Shown one piece after another: positions 1 to 5,834 of a DNA stretch of 6,871 nt. Origin of the DNA: Nanobdellota archaeon. GTDB lineage: Archaea > Nanobdellota > Nanobdellia > Pacearchaeales > GW2011-AR1. Below the pieces are notes generated by a model. The model saw only the letters and a list, made by a program, of their open reading frames with translations, did not search any database and was not told the DNA's origin. Each line of letters opens with the position of its first letter. Within the stretch, counting starts at the first letter, position 1. The translations under genes were made by a program, and so were the position numbers. The stretch spans positions 1-6,871 of the forward strand of contig JAHJRS010000051.1 in the NCBI GenBank assembly GCA_018830845.1, given 5' to 3'.

Positions 1-1100
1 AAACTTCCAACTGCCTTTTTTCCCTCTTTATCCTGATTTTTATCGAATATGACGTCAATCAAATCTGAGTTTAAACCAAAATATTGCAAAAGGGTATTGC
101 CTCTTGTTGAAGCGCCAAGGGCACAAATTTTTTTTCCATTTTCCTTTTCACTTGTTAAAAAATTCATTAAATCAGTTTTGATTAAATTTATTCTGTTCGC
201 GAAAGCGTGATAGGTTTTTGGATCATTTAATTCTTCATCTTTTTCAAATTGGATTATAGCATTTACTCTTTTTTTTGCTTCATCTGACTGAAAAACATTA
301 CTTCCCTTAAAACGAACATAATTTCTTATGCTACCCCCATTTATATCATTTAATTCGATATCAAAAGTTTCAAATCCGTGTCTATTTAACAAATGTTCTA
401 AAGAATGATGAGAATAATATTCTAAATGTTCATGGCAGATATTGTCTACTGCATTATTCTTAATCATTGTTGCAAGATAATTTTGCTGGATGACAAATAA
501 TCCGTTTTTGTCTAAAGATTTTGCAACGCCTTCCACAAAATCATTAGGTTTATCTAAATCATAAAACATAGAAATTGCCGTTATTATTTTAGCTTTTTCT
601 TTTCCAACTTTTTGAGAGTATGCTTCTTCGTTAAAAAAGTCATTGATTACATTTATCCCTTTTGATTTTGCTTCAGCTGCAACATTCTTTGAAGGCTCAA
701 AACCAACGAGGTTTAGTCCAGGAACATTGTAATAACCAAGCATAGTCCCATCGTTACACCCTATGTCCACAACCGTATCTCCTGGGGTCAAAGAAATGAC
801 TTTTTTTGACTTTTCAACAATGTCCTCTAAATCTTTCCTAATCATAGAATTTATTCCGGATTTGTACCAATATTGGTCTCCCCACATAAGGTCAGGACGT
901 GTTGTGTGTCTTAATTGAAGCAAGCCACAACCTTCATCGGAACCGCATAAAACCAACTCTAAAGGAATTTTGGGACCCTGCTCTTTTTCAGAATTCACAA
1001 AATTAGTAACATACATCTCCCCAAGAGACAAAATATCTGACAATTCACTTGAACCACAAGACCTGCAAGAATCTATTCTATTAGAGTAAACTTCATCCAT
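1..1100 (-). CDS. Sugar C-methyltransferase-type SAM-dependent methyltransferase (3'-truncated by window edge)
   Basis: A long open frame runs off the window after 366 codons. It has the three-part layout of the NDP-sugar C-methyltransferase family. The N-terminal zinc-binding domain (Methyltransf_13 type) has CRSC at residues 12-15 and a second pair at C52 and C58. A class I SAM fold follows with VVDIGCNDGT at about 110-119. The start of the C-terminal Methyltransf_14 domain shows ALGASTRGNTLLQYFG and DKEGKKAVGS just before the edge. Family members have about 400-425 residues, so only the tail is missing. The catalytic YHEH motif is CHEH here (residues 222-225), so the tyrosine is a cysteine and the substrate or methylated atom may differ from classical C-3 methyltransferases. 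The ATG at 1100 is preceded by a purine-rich GAGAGG ribosome site and overlaps a tiny upstream frame. It likely modifies a nucleotide-activated sugar in the cytoplasm. The family is certain; the exact reaction is not. Confidence 0.88.
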   Translation of the reverse strand, partial: MDEVYSNRIDSCRSCGSSELSDILSLGEMYVTNFVNSEKEQGPKIPLELVLCGSDEGCGLLQLRHTTRPDLMWGDQYWYKSGINSMIRKDLEDIVEKSKKVISLTPGDTVVDIGCNDGTMLGYYNVPGLNLVGFEPSKNVAAEAKSKGINVINDFFNEEAYSQKVGKEKAKIITAISMFYDLDKPNDFVEGVAKSLDKNGLFVIQQNYLATMIKNNAVDNICHEHLEYYSHHSLEHLLNRHGFETFDIELNDINGGSIRNYVRFKGSNVFQSDEAKKRVNAIIQFEKDEELNDPKTYHAFANRINLIKTDLMNFLTSEKENGKKICALGASTRGNTLLQYFGLNSDLIDVIFDKNQDKEGKKAVGS

Positions 1101-1107
1101 TTTTCTT

Positions 1108-1113
1108 CCTCTC
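1108..1113 (-). promoter_or_regulatory. Shine-Dalgarno-like site for the 1100 methyltransferase
   Basis: GAGAGG on the minus strand ends seven bases before the ATG at 1100 and resembles the anti-Shine-Dalgarno complement (GAGG core). It stands out because the other promoter-proximal genes here lack such a site and look leaderless. It supports the start at 1100 and internal initiation on an mRNA that begins upstream. Confidence 0.45.
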
Positions 1114-1155
1114 AATCAAAACCACTTCCTGCATTGATTTTCCTAAATAAAGATG

Positions 1156-1165
1156 TTTTTTAAAG
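1156..1165 (-). promoter_or_regulatory. Archaeal TATA box for the leftward transcript
   Basis: The minus strand reads CTTTAAAAAA, with TTTAAA at 1159-1164. The box centre is 27.5 bases before the ATG at 1134, where archaeal transcription would be expected to start. The methyltransferase would then have a leader of roughly 34 bases containing the GAGAGG site and the 13-codon frame. Confidence 0.5.
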
Positions 1166-1218
1166 ATTAAGGTAATGAATTAGGATAAATTGAATATTAA
1201 TAATCTTTCAAATCAAAA

Positions 1219-1226
1219 TAATTAAA
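1219..1226 (+). promoter_or_regulatory. Archaeal TATA box for the glycosyltransferase at 1250
   Basis: TAATTAAA is centred 27.5 bases before the ATG at 1250 with A-rich sequence just upstream, as expected for TATA and BRE elements. No ribosome site is spaced usefully before the ATG, so a leaderless mRNA beginning at or beside it is inferred. Confidence 0.5.
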
Positions 1227-1249
1227 AATGATCCCCCTTTTCCTTCAGG

Positions 1250-2029
1250 ATGAAAAAACCCATCATTTCAGTATTGATGCCGGTTTATAATGGAGAGAAA
1301 TACCTAAAAGAAAGCATAGAATCTATATTAAATCAAACTTTTAAGGATTTTGAACTTGTAATCGTAAATGATGGCTCAACAGATGGTTCTTTAAAAATAA
1401 TGAAAAGTTATCAAAAAAAAGATAAGAGAATTAAAATAATTAATACGCGAAATAATCTGGGGGTTATTGGAGCCTTGAATACTGGATTGAAAAAAATAAA
1501 AACTAAATATGTAGCTAGTTTTAATCAAGATGATATTTCCCACCCAAAAAGGTTAGAGATTGAATTTGACTATTTAGAAAAAAATCCTCATATTTTTCTA
1601 GTTGGGTCTTCTGCAGTGTATATCGATGAACAAGGCAAGGAAATAAGGAGATTTCGAAAATATGACGATTACAAACTCCTTGCATGGAGATTGAGAAAAA
1701 GTTGTAGCATTGTTTACCCCAGTATAATGTTTCGCAATAAGGGGGTTGTTTTTGATGACCATTATGAGTATAATCTGTATTACAAATTACTAAAGAGGGG
1801 GGAAAATTTGACGAACCTCCCCCAATTCTTGGTCAAATATCGGGTCCACAATAATGCTATGTCCACATATGACAAAAAAAACCAGGATTTATTATTTGAA
1901 GAAGTCGTAGAAAAATTTAATGGATTAAAAAATGAAATAAATTTTTTACAGAAAATTTATTTTTCCTTGAAAGTTCTTTTCCACCACATTAAAACCATTA
2001 AGGAAAAAAAGATTCTTTTTGGAAAATAA
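1250..2029 (+). CDS. Family 2 glycosyltransferase lacking the usual ED motif segment
   Basis: This 259-residue GT-A fold glycosyltransferase would transfer a sugar from a nucleotide donor at the cytoplasmic face. The N-terminus is classic for the family: ISVLMPVYNGEKYLKESIESIL at about 6-27 (quoted in parts: ISVLMPVYNG, then EKYLKESIESIL), VNDGSTDGS at 39-47 and NQDDISHPKRLE at 92-103 for the metal site. The first Asp of the usual DADD is Asn, a change tolerated in other members. The C-terminal part keeps LLKRGENLTNLPQFLVKYRVH in pieces (LLKRG 180-184, YRVH 197-200). Between FDDHYEY (168-174) and NLYYKLLKRG (175-184), homologues normally carry about four more residues of the type AEDY, which include the general-base Glu/Asp. 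They are absent here with the frame intact. The enzyme may be inactive or use another acid such as D169, D170 or E173. No membrane helices are seen. It is divergent from the methyltransferase at 1100. Confidence 0.9.
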   Translation: MKKPIISVLMPVYNGEKYLKESIESILNQTFKDFELVIVNDGSTDGSLKIMKSYQKKDKRIKIINTRNNLGVIGALNTGLKKIKTKYVASFNQDDISHPKRLEIEFDYLEKNPHIFLVGSSAVYIDEQGKEIRRFRKYDDYKLLAWRLRKSCSIVYPSIMFRNKGVVFDDHYEYNLYYKLLKRGENLTNLPQFLVKYRVHNNAMSTYDKKNQDLLFEEVVEKFNGLKNEINFLQKIYFSLKVLFHHIKTIKEKKILFGK

Positions 2030-2261
2030 CTTAGGATTTATTACTCTACAAAGGGTAAAAAATTTATTTTATTCATCTAAACTAGGATTGTATGAAGAAT
2101 GGGTATAAAGATGAAAAATATATTGACAATATGGGAGAATCATGTCAAACAATCTAAAAGAATTCCAGAAACGTAAGTAATAAGATAAAATTAAAATTTA
2201 TTATCAAAATCCTGCTAGAGCGAAAATATCTCTTTAGAAAAAAGCATCCCTTATTCTTAAT
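2030..2261. other. Spacer between convergent genes with doubtful micro-ORFs
   Basis: This AT-rich stretch separates the rightward glycosyltransferase from the leftward oxidoreductase. It holds no recognisable RNA gene or mobile element. The only coding hints are overlapping plus-strand micro-frames: 2092-2157 (21 codons) and 2099-2176 (25 codons, with an internal ATG at 2111 giving MKNILTIWENHV then KQSKRIPET). The second reads like a piece of a real protein, so the spacer may preserve debris of a lost gene, but no family can be assigned. T-rich sequence at 2063-2073 could end the upstream transcript. Confidence 0.4.
2238..2243 (-). terminator. Possible oligo-T terminator after the oxidoreductase
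   Basis: Six consecutive T residues on the minus strand lie about 20 bases past the stop codon of the oxidoreductase at 2262. Archaeal RNA polymerase commonly terminates at such tracts without a hairpin. None is evident here, and in AT-rich DNA the tract could be chance. Confidence 0.3.
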
Positions 2262-3266
2262 TTAAATTATTTCTTTTCGAATTTTTTCTATTAATTCCTG
2301 CACCCTTAATCCTTCTTTAAATGATGGAATCATTTGTTGATTGGAAATACAAGCTTTGACAAATCTGGTTGCTAATTTTTTCACTATTTTAACTCTTTCG
2401 TCTTCATTTTTATTATTTTTATCTTTATTTACTTTTACCTGCTTTTCGCCAACCTGATTATATATTTTTACTATAAAGTTATCAACTACAGAATTCTTAT
2501 TCTCCAATGTAATAACCCCCTCTTCACATTGGAATATTAACTGATGCTTAATTAATCCATTCGAAACGCAAGAGACATGCGCCTGTCCCGTAACTCCATT
2601 TTTGAACTTAAGAAGTAATTCCATCCCGACTTCACCCCCATTGATACTCTTGGGGGAATAGGTAAATAAACTTTTAACGTCGGTTATTTTCCCAACGAGA
2701 TGTTCTAAATAATATAAACCATGGGAAAAATAAAAAGATAATACGCCACCACCTTCCGATACATTTGTTTTCCAAGAAGATCTCCCATATTTAATATCCC
2801 CACTTAACCAATCCCAGTTTACAGATACATGTTTTAGTTTACCAAAAATCTCTCGGTCAATTAATTCTTTTACTTTTTTCCACTCAGCAATCTCTGGAAA
2901 TATAAAATCAATTCCATGAGTAATTTTATTTTTTTCAGAAAGAGACAAAAGTTCCCTTGCCTGTGCCACATTTACTGTTAATGGTTTTTCTGCAAAGACA
3001 TGTAATCCTTTAGATATTGCTACTTTAGCTATTTGGTATTGTGCTCTCGGGGTAACCGCTAGAGCAACAGCGTTTAAATCTTCATTTTCTAAAAGCAATT
3101 GCCAATCGGTATAAATATTTTTAGAACCCATTTTATTACAAGATATATCAAGCTGTTCTGATTTATTTGCACATATTGCGACAACCCTACAACCTTTTAT
3201 GGAATTAAAAGCAGGCACTAAACCAACTAAACCAAAACCTGAGCCAATTATTCCTATTTTAAGCAT
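2262..3266 (-). CDS. Gfo/Idh/MocA-family NAD(P)-dependent oxidoreductase
   Basis: This 334-residue protein has the family's normal length and two-domain plan. The N-terminal Rossmann fold opens with LKIGIIGSGFG (residues 2-12). AVTPRAQY (70-77) and FAEKPLTVN (91-99) supply the conserved EKP, whose lysine normally acts in catalysis. The C-terminal alpha/beta domain has EGGGVLSFYFSHGLYYLEHL at 171-190. In typical members this segment reads GGG...D-x3-H; here His182 is kept but the expected Asp position is Phe177, so the catalytic dyad is altered. Relatives act as sugar-nucleotide dehydrogenases, ketoreductases or sugar dehydrogenases. Only 14 bases separate it from the methyltransferase gene upstream and it has no convincing TATA box, so the two are probably co-transcribed, with AGGGAT before the ATG as a weak ribosome site. 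The likely role is reduction or oxidation of a keto-sugar handled by that methyltransferase; this is inferred from the pairing. Confidence 0.88.
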   Translation of the reverse strand: MLKIGIIGSGFGLVGLVPAFNSIKGCRVVAICANKSEQLDISCNKMGSKNIYTDWQLLLENEDLNAVALAVTPRAQYQIAKVAISKGLHVFAEKPLTVNVAQARELLSLSEKNKITHGIDFIFPEIAEWKKVKELIDREIFGKLKHVSVNWDWLSGDIKYGRSSWKTNVSEGGGVLSFYFSHGLYYLEHLVGKITDVKSLFTYSPKSINGGEVGMELLLKFKNGVTGQAHVSCVSNGLIKHQLIFQCEEGVITLENKNSVVDNFIVKIYNQVGEKQVKVNKDKNNKNEDERVKIVKKLATRFVKACISNQQMIPSFKEGLRVQELIEKIRKEII

Positions 3267-3280
3267 GTTCTATCCCTATT

Positions 3281-4561
3281 TTAAACTTGAGAGTTTTTAA
3301 CAACCCTTAAGTCTGGCAAAGGAATAACAAAGTCCGACTTTAAACCTTGGGCTTTAAGTCGTTCCATTATTACTTCGGCATAATGCCATGCCATTAAAAC
3401 AATAAAATCTGGTTGTTCTTTGAATATTATTTGCTCATTTACTATTGGGATATGTTTACCTGGCAAGTACATTCCTAATTTTAGTGATGTTGAAAGTTCT
3501 GCTAAATAAGGTATTAGTTCCTTATCCACGCCATAGTAATTTAATAACGTTGAGGCCCTTCCAGGGCATGATTTTCCCACAATAGATTTGCCAGACTCTT
3601 TTGTGTCAATTAAAAAATTCATAAACTCAAGACGAGCCTTTTGAACACGTTGAGCAAATTGCATATAAGTCTCCAACTTATCTAATCCAGCCTCTTCTTC
3701 TAATTTTAATAAATTTAATACATTTGGACTGACTGGTCTACCTTTACCTTTAGTAATATGCACACGAATATTCCCCCCATATCTGCTTCCCCTCTCAACG
3801 TCCGTAACTGTAAAATCATATTGATCGAACAGCTTAATGAGGGATCGCAATGAATAGGTTCTCAGATGTTCATGATAAATCGTATCAAATTGACCACCTT
3901 GAATCACATCAAGGAGATAATGGGTTTCCGAGATAAATACTCCATCGTCTTTCAATAAATTATAGATTCCTGTAATTACCTCTCCGATAGTCTGCATATG
4001 AGCAAATACATTAGTTGTAGTTATCACGGTTGCTTTGCCATATTTCGCCTTTATTTCATCGGAAAGTTTTATATCAAAAAATGATTGAACCGTTTCTATA
4101 CCTTCAGCATTTGCATACTTAGCAATATTTGTCGGCTCGACACCCAAAATCCTGATGCCCTCTCTTTTAAAACCGCCCAAAAGAGTACCATCATTTGAGC
4201 CGATGTCTATTGCCAAATCTTCTGAATTCAAATTGTATTTTTTAATAAGGGACAGGCAGATATCTTTTTGATAGTCTGCTAATGGCTTAGAAATCCCGCT
4301 CCGATATGGGTAGTCTAAATGATATACTTCCTTGCCATCCACACAATAGTCTATCTGCACGCATGTACATTCTTCACACCACATCATTCTAAGGGGGTAT
4401 GTTTTTTCAGGTTCGTTAAGCATATCTTTTGTTAGGAGGGTATCACATAATGGTTGATGTCCTAAATCTAAGATTAAATGTAATTTAGGAGAATTGCAAA
4501 TTTGGCAACGAGAGATATGACCTGTCTTTACAAAATGATGGGGGGGGTATTTCATATCCAT
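3281..4561 (-). CDS. NDP-sugar C-methyltransferase family protein
   Basis: A complete 426-residue member of the three-domain sugar C-methyltransferase family. The zinc-binding N-terminus has CQIC at 19-22 and CEEC at 62-65 with an extra C67. The SAM domain has AIDIGSNDGTLLGGF from 117 and YHEH at 229-232. This matches the Tyr, Glu and His active-site residues known (from memory) in the C-3' methyltransferase TcaB9, which methylates a 4-keto deoxysugar nucleotide at C-3. The C-terminal Methyltransf_14 domain includes GRASTLLNYYGVD (334-346) and IVLMAWHYAEVI (387-398). The predicted reaction is SAM-dependent C-methylation of a 4-keto-sugar nucleotide in the cytoplasm. The downstream oxidoreductase is the natural partner for reducing the keto group. 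Start choice: the ATG at 4561 is the longest, but a second ATG at 4555 (MKYPPHH) lies 24.5 bases from a TTTAAA box and suits a leaderless mRNA better. Codons 5-7 contain a run of eight C residues, a slippage-prone site. Confidence 0.92.
   Translation of the reverse strand: MDMKYPPHHFVKTGHISRCQICNSPKLHLILDLGHQPLCDTLLTKDMLNEPEKTYPLRMMWCEECTCVQIDYCVDGKEVYHLDYPYRSGISKPLADYQKDICLSLIKKYNLNSEDLAIDIGSNDGTLLGGFKREGIRILGVEPTNIAKYANAEGIETVQSFFDIKLSDEIKAKYGKATVITTTNVFAHMQTIGEVITGIYNLLKDDGVFISETHYLLDVIQGGQFDTIYHEHLRTYSLRSLIKLFDQYDFTVTDVERGSRYGGNIRVHITKGKGRPVSPNVLNLLKLEEEAGLDKLETYMQFAQRVQKARLEFMNFLIDTKESGKSIVGKSCPGRASTLLNYYGVDKELIPYLAELSTSLKLGMYLPGKHIPIVNEQIIFKEQPDFIVLMAWHYAEVIMERLKAQGLKSDFVIPLPDLRVVKNSQV
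4540..4547 (-). repeat. C8 homopolymer in codons 5-7 of the methyltransferase
   Basis: Eight consecutive G on the plus strand (C on the coding strand) encode the end of Tyr5, Pro6, Pro7 and the start of His8, close to the start codon. It is the longest G/C run in the window. Gain or loss of one base would shift the frame at once and abolish the protein, so the tract could act as a phase-variation switch or be a sequencing weak point. Confidence 0.9.
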
Positions 4562-4576
4562 TTCTGGTTTTTATAG

Positions 4577-4583
4577 TTTAAAA
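4577..4583 (-). promoter_or_regulatory. Archaeal TATA box for the methyltransferase-oxidoreductase operon
   Basis: The minus strand reads GTTTTAAAC, centred at about 4579.5. This is 24.5 bases before the ATG at 4555 but only 18.5 from the ATG at 4561, favouring initiation of a leaderless mRNA at 4555. A second TTTAAA at 4593-4598 is 34.5 bases from 4561 and could instead give a short leader. Confidence 0.45.
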
Positions 4584-4595
4584 CCTTTTGGATTT

Positions 4596-4602
4596 AAAAA
4601 AA
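4596..4602 (-). terminator. Possible oligo-T terminator after the family 4 glycosyltransferase
   Basis: Seven T residues on the minus strand lie about 50 bases past the stop codon at 4649, inside the 87-base gap before the next leftward gene. This fits hairpin-independent archaeal termination followed immediately by a new promoter, which would make the two leftward units separate transcripts. Composition alone could also produce it. Confidence 0.35.
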
Positions 4603-4646
4603 TAATAAATTTTTTAAAGTTTGGGAAATTGTGTCTTGAGAAAATT

Positions 4647-4665
4647 TTTTAGATGACATCTAAAA
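4647..4665. repeat. 19-base perfect palindrome over the stop codon of the family 4 glycosyltransferase
   Basis: TTTTAGATGACATCTAAAA has nine-base arms that match perfectly around one central base, and it covers the stop codon and last five codons of the leftward gene. As RNA it could fold with a 3-5 base loop and a weak AT-rich stem. As DNA it could be a binding site. It lies upstream of the T7 tract, so a role in transcript ending is possible but unproven. Confidence 0.5.
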
Positions 4666-5794
4666 CCTCAAAATATTTCTCCCCCCATTTATCAAGAGAA
4701 AGTTCTTTTATTATTTCCCTAGATTTCTTTATAATTCTTTCTCTTAACTTCTTGTCATTAAAAGTCTCTAAAATTTTTTTGGCATCTTTTTTTCCAAATT
4801 CTGAGATTATTAATCCATTTATTTTGTCTTTAATTATCTCCTGATTGGAGTCTTTCGAACAGACAAGAAGGCACCCAGAAGCCATTGCTTCTCCGACAGA
4901 CAAAGTAGGGTCTCCCCCCTCATATCTTGAGAGCGAGAAAAAAAAGTCATTTGCGGAATAATACTTATTTAGTTTATCCTGACTAATAATCCCCTTGTAT
5001 ATAACAAAAGGTTCATTCAGGTATTTCTTACACTTATTTTCATCTGTACCAATCACAATAAGTCTAAAATTTTTGTTTAAATTGTAAATTTCCCTTCCAA
5101 GATTAATTGCTCTATCGAGCCCTTTTATCCAATATCCCCCTCTCCCAACATAAAGGCCATAAAAGAGGTTAACTTCTAATTTTAGCTCTTTTCTTGAATT
5201 GCTTTTATTTAATCTTTTAAATCTTTCCAGACCAACTCCTGTTTGTATCACATAAACATTCTTTCTTTTTCCGTAAGTCTCTTCAATTTCTTTTTCCACA
5301 TGCTCAGAAACGCATATGATTTTGTTGGCCTTTTTTATTGGGGGCTTTCCTAGTGAACGAATTCCAGACAAAACGGGATAAAAAAGATATTTAAAAAAAC
5401 CAAAGCGTTCAAATTGAGTTTTCCAATAGGGGATATCTGCGCCGTGATAGGTATGAATTATTTTTTGCCCTTTAATCTTCTGATAATTTTTTAAGAAAGA
5501 TCCCCAGTTTGCATGGGTGTTTATTATATCAAAAAATACTCTTGAAATTATTTTTTTAACTTTTTTTGCAAAAAATAATTCCTTTAAGAAAGGAATTTCA
5601 GGGACTTTTATTTCAATGCATCTTATTTTTTCAAAGGTAAACTTTCGGTTCTCTTTTCCAGGAAAAATCCATGTAAAATCTAAACCAAGCTTTCTTTTCT
5701 TTGCATATTCAATTAAATTTTTTTGGTAAAGGCTTATTCCTCCCAAAAAGACCGGAGAAGACCCAGAAATAAAACAAATACTTTCCCTACGCAT
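4649..5794 (-). CDS. Family 4 (GT-B fold) glycosyltransferase
   Basis: A complete 381-residue retaining-type glycosyltransferase of usual length. The N-terminal acceptor domain has the glycine loop FLGGISLYQKNL (16-27), INTHANWGSF (91-100) and TYHGAD (115-120). The linker is KIICVSEHVEKEI (158-170). The C-terminal donor-binding domain has YVGRGGYWIKGLDRAI (215-230), with the lysine that usually contacts the donor phosphate, and SRYEGGDPTLSVGEAMASG (289-307) holding the two glutamates of the family signature. Those glutamates (E292, E302) are separated by nine residues instead of the classic seven, due to the GGDPTL loop. No signal peptide or clear membrane helix is present, so it should act at the inner membrane surface on a lipid-linked acceptor. 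The sugar is unknown. It is divergent from the glycosyltransferase at 5835 across 40 bases with a shared TATA box. The ATG at 5794 is 23.5 bases from that box and leaves the fold intact. Confidence 0.92.
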   Translation of the reverse strand: MRRESICFISGSSPVFLGGISLYQKNLIEYAKKRKLGLDFTWIFPGKENRKFTFEKIRCIEIKVPEIPFLKELFFAKKVKKIISRVFFDIINTHANWGSFLKNYQKIKGQKIIHTYHGADIPYWKTQFERFGFFKYLFYPVLSGIRSLGKPPIKKANKIICVSEHVEKEIEETYGKRKNVYVIQTGVGLERFKRLNKSNSRKELKLEVNLFYGLYVGRGGYWIKGLDRAINLGREIYNLNKNFRLIVIGTDENKCKKYLNEPFVIYKGIISQDKLNKYYSANDFFFSLSRYEGGDPTLSVGEAMASGCLLVCSKDSNQEIIKDKINGLIISEFGKKDAKKILETFNDKKLRERIIKKSREIIKELSLDKWGEKYFEVLDVI

Positions 5795-5810
5795 AAATTT
5801 TAATAATATC

Positions 5811-5823
5811 TATATTTAAAAAG
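5811..5823. promoter_or_regulatory. Shared palindromic TATA box between divergent glycosyltransferase genes
   Basis: TATATTTAAAAAG contains the self-complementary TTTAAA at 5815-5820, centred at 5817.5. It is 26.5 bases before the plus-strand ATG at 5844 and 23.5 before the minus-strand ATG at 5794. One TBP site could therefore drive both genes. The flanks are AT-rich on both sides and no second box fits better. Confidence 0.55.
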
Positions 5824-5834
5824 TTTTATTCACA

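Larger units (their letters stand above)
1093..1179 (-). other. Tiny frame overlapping the methyltransferase start: leader peptide or 3' remnant of a lost gene
   Basis: A minus-strand frame is open from a stop at 1180-1182 to TGA at 1093-1095. It ends LYLGKSMQEVVLIERKKNG, and its stop lies inside the ATGGATGA string that also holds the ATG of the methyltransferase, an eight-base overlap typical of translationally coupled genes. An internal ATG at 1134 would give 13 codons (MQEVVLIERKKNG) and lies 27.5 bases from a TTTAAA box, so a leaderless mini-ORF is possible. Alternatively the frame is the C-terminal scrap of a gene that once sat upstream in the operon. I do not recognise the peptide, and with so few codons chance cannot be excluded. 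Confidence 0.3.

Noticed and set aside
1228..1230. ATG at 1228 as start of the first glycosyltransferase
   Set aside because: It is out of frame with the coding sequence and overlaps the TATA-like box; the ATG at 1250 begins directly at the fold.
4540..4547. C8 run as evidence that the gene is frameshifted
   Set aside because: The frame through the tract is open and the zinc-binding domain follows in phase, so the assembled sequence encodes an intact protein.
4653..4844. Plus-strand open frame of 63 codons
   Set aside because: It lies wholly antisense within the well-supported family 4 glycosyltransferase and is low-complexity Ser/Ile/Leu/Phe, as expected from the complement of a Lys/Glu-rich region.
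5517..5729. Plus-strand open frame of 70 codons
   Set aside because: It is antisense to the N-terminal half of the same glycosyltransferase, has no promoter and encodes only a Phe/Ser/Lys-rich shadow sequence.
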